A stretch of 64,000 nucleotides of DNA, taken from positions 2,256,001 to 2,320,000 of the forward strand of contig CM076265.1 in assembly GCA_038380795.1 (NCBI GenBank), written 5' to 3'. The notes under the pieces are model-generated. The model had not been told where the DNA came from and ran no database searches. It saw nothing but the letters and a program-made list of their open reading frames with translations. Shown here piece by piece: positions 60,923-64,000 of this stretch. The DNA is from Pyrocephalus nanus. Taxonomy: Eukaryota > Chordata > Aves > Passeriformes > Tyrannidae. Position 1 is the stretch's first letter. Each line of letters opens with the position of its first letter. Made by a program: the position numbers and the translations under genes.

Positions 60923-63900
60923 AAAGAAAGAAACATGAAGAAACCACCTGGGGTAGAGTGAGCAGACTGCAGTGATTTTTCCCAGATTATTGCACTATTC
61001 AAACATTTATTCACCTTTGAAGAAGAGCTGTCTTACCTTTCAAAATTACTTTCTCTGGTCTTGTAATCAGTTGCTTACAGACAGTAACAGGCAAACAGAA
61101 TATATATTAAAAACATATAAGGAGCCACATTTTTTCCCTCCCTGTGTGAAATGAGACATGAAGGTGGTCTGAGTTCTTCTCCTTCATCTGTGCCACACAA
61201 ATCAGATACGGCAGGTAAGCAGATGGTATGTAATTAACCACTTCATTGCTCTCTTAACCCTGTTCAGTAATTAGTTTGGCACTACTTGCAGATTGCAGGA
61301 ATACAGTTCATCATTTATGATTCAAGCAGCAAATTATTTGCCAGGTTCAAACCTAAATTTTAGCCAACCTCCCTCTTTGCATCGTGTTCAGCAGTTATAA
61401 AATCTGCTATTTAAAACCCAAACCCAACAGCCAGAACTCACTTAGGGAGCGAGTATCCTGAGCTTTCAGAACCCCCTGCCTATCAACAAACTTGTCTATC
61501 CACGGGTATTTTCATTTTCAGAATAAAAAAAGAAAAATAAGAGTCTCTTCTAATGATACAGCTCAAAAATTGCATTAAAAAATACCAAGTGCTTACTATC
61601 TGTGTATTTTTTGGAGTAACACTAATACTTGTTTCAGAACAGAGCAAGCACAGACCTAGAGTGACACATGTAATTCCACTTCTCCAACAGCTTGTTGCAG
61701 TACAGGCTGCAGTTTATCAGAAACCTGCGATATGCTGGCCATGAGTTTCACTCTCCACACTGTCTGAATTTTCACTTTCAAAGCACATTTTCACGTGGGA
61801 GTTCAAACAAAACACAGAGAAAGAGAAGCAACTTATCATGACATGAATGTGTTGCTACCACCGACTAGTTATTAAATGCCACTAAGTTTTCATTTGATTC
61901 CTTCTTCTTTTTGTCTTGATCTTAAGCTGCCACAAAGCTACCACTGTGCTTGCCATCATCAATGACCAATACTGCACAGACCAAGAGCAGCAATCCAAGA
62001 CCATGCATTGCCTTGTATAACATCCAAAAAAAAAAGGTTCTTGCTGTGGGAAAATGTTATCTTCTCCAGTAAGACATCTCTATCCTCTCTCCCACATGTG
62101 CATTTTCCTGCTTTTCCTGCCATCCTGGGATAGTCCAGGCAGTTTTCATATAATCCACTGGACACTGTAAATCTCATAGAGAACTGGTTTTTATGACACA
62201 TTTGTTTCTAGACTAATACTATGACCTGATCCCCCTCTGGGCCTGCTGCAATATTCATAATTGGAGATGATAGGACACAGGTGAGCTTCATACAAATCAG
62301 GAGCTTTCACAATTCTTCATGCAATAAAAACAACAAAAAATAAAACATTTTACGTGACACAAGCACCTCAGAGCCTGCTTTGACAAAGCCATTTCACTAT
62401 CAGGCACTGAAAGTGAAATGAAAAATGATGGATAATGCCACAAAGGGCTCATAATTGCAAAACTAACGCCATGTGGAGGGAGCAGATCTGGGAGAGAAAA
62501 AGGACATAGCAGACAACAGTAAGACAACAATTAATTCGAAATATTAGAGTATACAAGCTGCCCAGTCATTATCAGATTTTCCTGGTGGCCTGAGAACAGT
62601 AAATTTTAATAAAGCATATTAAATGCTATTTTGTTTCATCAGTCTAGATTATGTAACACCCTTCTAGGATGTTACAAAAGGCAACAAACAAACCTTTTTA
62701 TGACAAAAGAACTGGGCTTGTAGCCACCTCAGAAAGGCCATATATTACAGATTGATTTGGAAACCTGTGGATGTGTCTAACATTTGTTAAAGCTGACACA
62801 TTGAATGGAGTTACAGAAATCTGCATTTCCAATACTAAATTCTAAGGAATGTTATTTTGTAAAAGGGTTGACTTCATTACGTGTTGTTGTTGCAGCGATG
62901 CTGAATTCAATTCCATATACATATCATGAAAGGAATGCAATTTACCTCGAGTTCACAAGTCAATTTTGCTGTGTTTTCCAGCTATAGATTAATTACTCCA
63001 TCATCAATGTTAGACAATATGTTTTTGTAATGGAGCATGAATCATTACAAGATACAAATGGAAGCAAATGTGCAAGACAGAGCTTTAGATTGTAATTCAA
63101 AGTAAACTCAGGGTTTTTTCTGTGAGTGGAATACCAATTTAGGTTACTTTCAAGGTTAGGTCGTTTTATGTCCTCAGCAAATCAATAAAGATAAAATCTG
63201 ACTTGTACATCACATTAGCAAGTTTAGCACAAAGTCAAACGTTGCAGAAAGCATTTCTTTCTGTTTACAGCTGCAGCTTACTGTTGAGCTCCAGTCCTTC
63301 CCTTCAGAAGGTTTACGACCCAAACTTGAGAAGCTTTTTACAACATCCAGGGTTCTCCCTCATCTTTGGAAACAGGAAAGTCACGATGTCTACACGGAGC
63401 TGAAGAAGGGACCCTGCAAAGGCAAAGATGTCAGCACAGCACACTCAGGAGAACGTGTGACCATTTCAACCAGCCTGAAATCTAACAACAGAGTGAGCTG
63501 CAGTGCAACAAGGCTCTTCCCAAAGGATTAGCTGGAACATTCCATTTGAACTCTCACTGACAGACAGACCTATCTGAGAACTAACCAGTAAAAACGGCCA
63601 AACAAACTGGTAAATACGTCGAGATATTTATTCAGCAGTCATAAACACTGATAAGGCATAAATTCAGTAAGTAGAAGCAAAAAACTAATTGGATTAGAGC
63701 TCAACACGTCCAAAATGGGTGCAGAATTCAAGCTTTTGACTCTGTCTCCTTAGATGAACTGAAGTCTGATTAGTTTCCCCAGCAAAGCCAATGTAAAAAG
63801 ATTACAAATTTCAGCAGAGAGGTAGGTAGCAGGGACAAATCCATAATAAAAACAGCATTTAATCTTCTTTTAAAATGGAAATTGTTTGCTTATTACTTAA

Positions 63901-64000
63901 AAAATTGCTTGCTTACCTTGCTTGTATTGTTGCATTACGAAGTAATGAATAAATCAAAGATGTCTCTCTTATGCTGCCTCTGTTTGTCTACACCTTAATC
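60923..64000. other. Noncoding AT-rich flank to the window end
   Basis: Unique AT-rich sequence; short ORFs on both strands only. No exon of an expected neighbouring gene was recognised up to the window edge. Confidence 0.55.

Noticed and set aside
1..64000. Exons of FSHB or other genes expected near KCNA4 in vertebrates
   Set aside because: I looked for the cystine-knot hormone signature in the translated frames and saw none; neighbours probably lie outside the window.
1..64000. tRNA, snRNA or rRNA genes; CRISPR or prokaryotic-type systems
   Set aside because: No B-box, U6/U1-like or rRNA sequence was recognised on either strand. The tandem repeats are simple or single duplications without spacer structure.

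Overview
The window is nuclear DNA from a vertebrate, almost certainly a bird and probably a songbird or close relative. Three things point that way: (i) the one unmistakable gene is an intronless Shaker-type potassium channel of the Kv1.4 class (KCNA4); (ii) a CR1 retrotransposon 3' end near 35.3-35.5 kb finishes in the octamer microsatellite typical of avian CR1; (iii) a short, internally deleted long terminal repeat at about 15.26-15.43 kb resembles the endogenous-retrovirus LTRs common in avian genomes. There are no bacterial-type operons, CRISPR arrays or phage genes. Most open reading frames are short, overlap freely and look like chance ORFs in AT-rich DNA.

Layout. From 1 to about 43 kb is a gene desert. 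It holds AT-rich unique sequence, poly-A/T tracts, a G/T-rich tract (2.2-2.3 kb), an A/C-rich tract (21.8-21.9 kb), the LTR remnant, small tandem and inverted repeats, the CR1 fragment and an AT-rich palindromic block at 39.4 kb. The KCNA4 coding region is on the minus strand at 44111-46096, with its 3' side toward lower coordinates. Its 5' leader lies above 46096: eight tandem in-frame stop codons directly before the start, an upstream ORF of 73 codons, and a candidate splice acceptor at about 46.5 kb. A CpG-rich block at about 47.75-48.73 kb, interrupted by a (GT)n microsatellite, is the best promoter candidate. From 48.8 to 64 kb is again gene desert with microsatellites, poly-A/T runs, one perfect 22-bp palindrome and a 16-bp tandem duplication.

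Functionally the window is one neuronal/cardiac A-type potassium channel gene with its promoter and large flanks, in which distal regulatory elements may lie. I found no convincing second protein-coding gene. Flanking genes expected from vertebrate synteny (for example FSHB) were not recognised. I see no undescribed biological system; the most unusual features are in the KCNA4 5' leader and in some small structured repeats.
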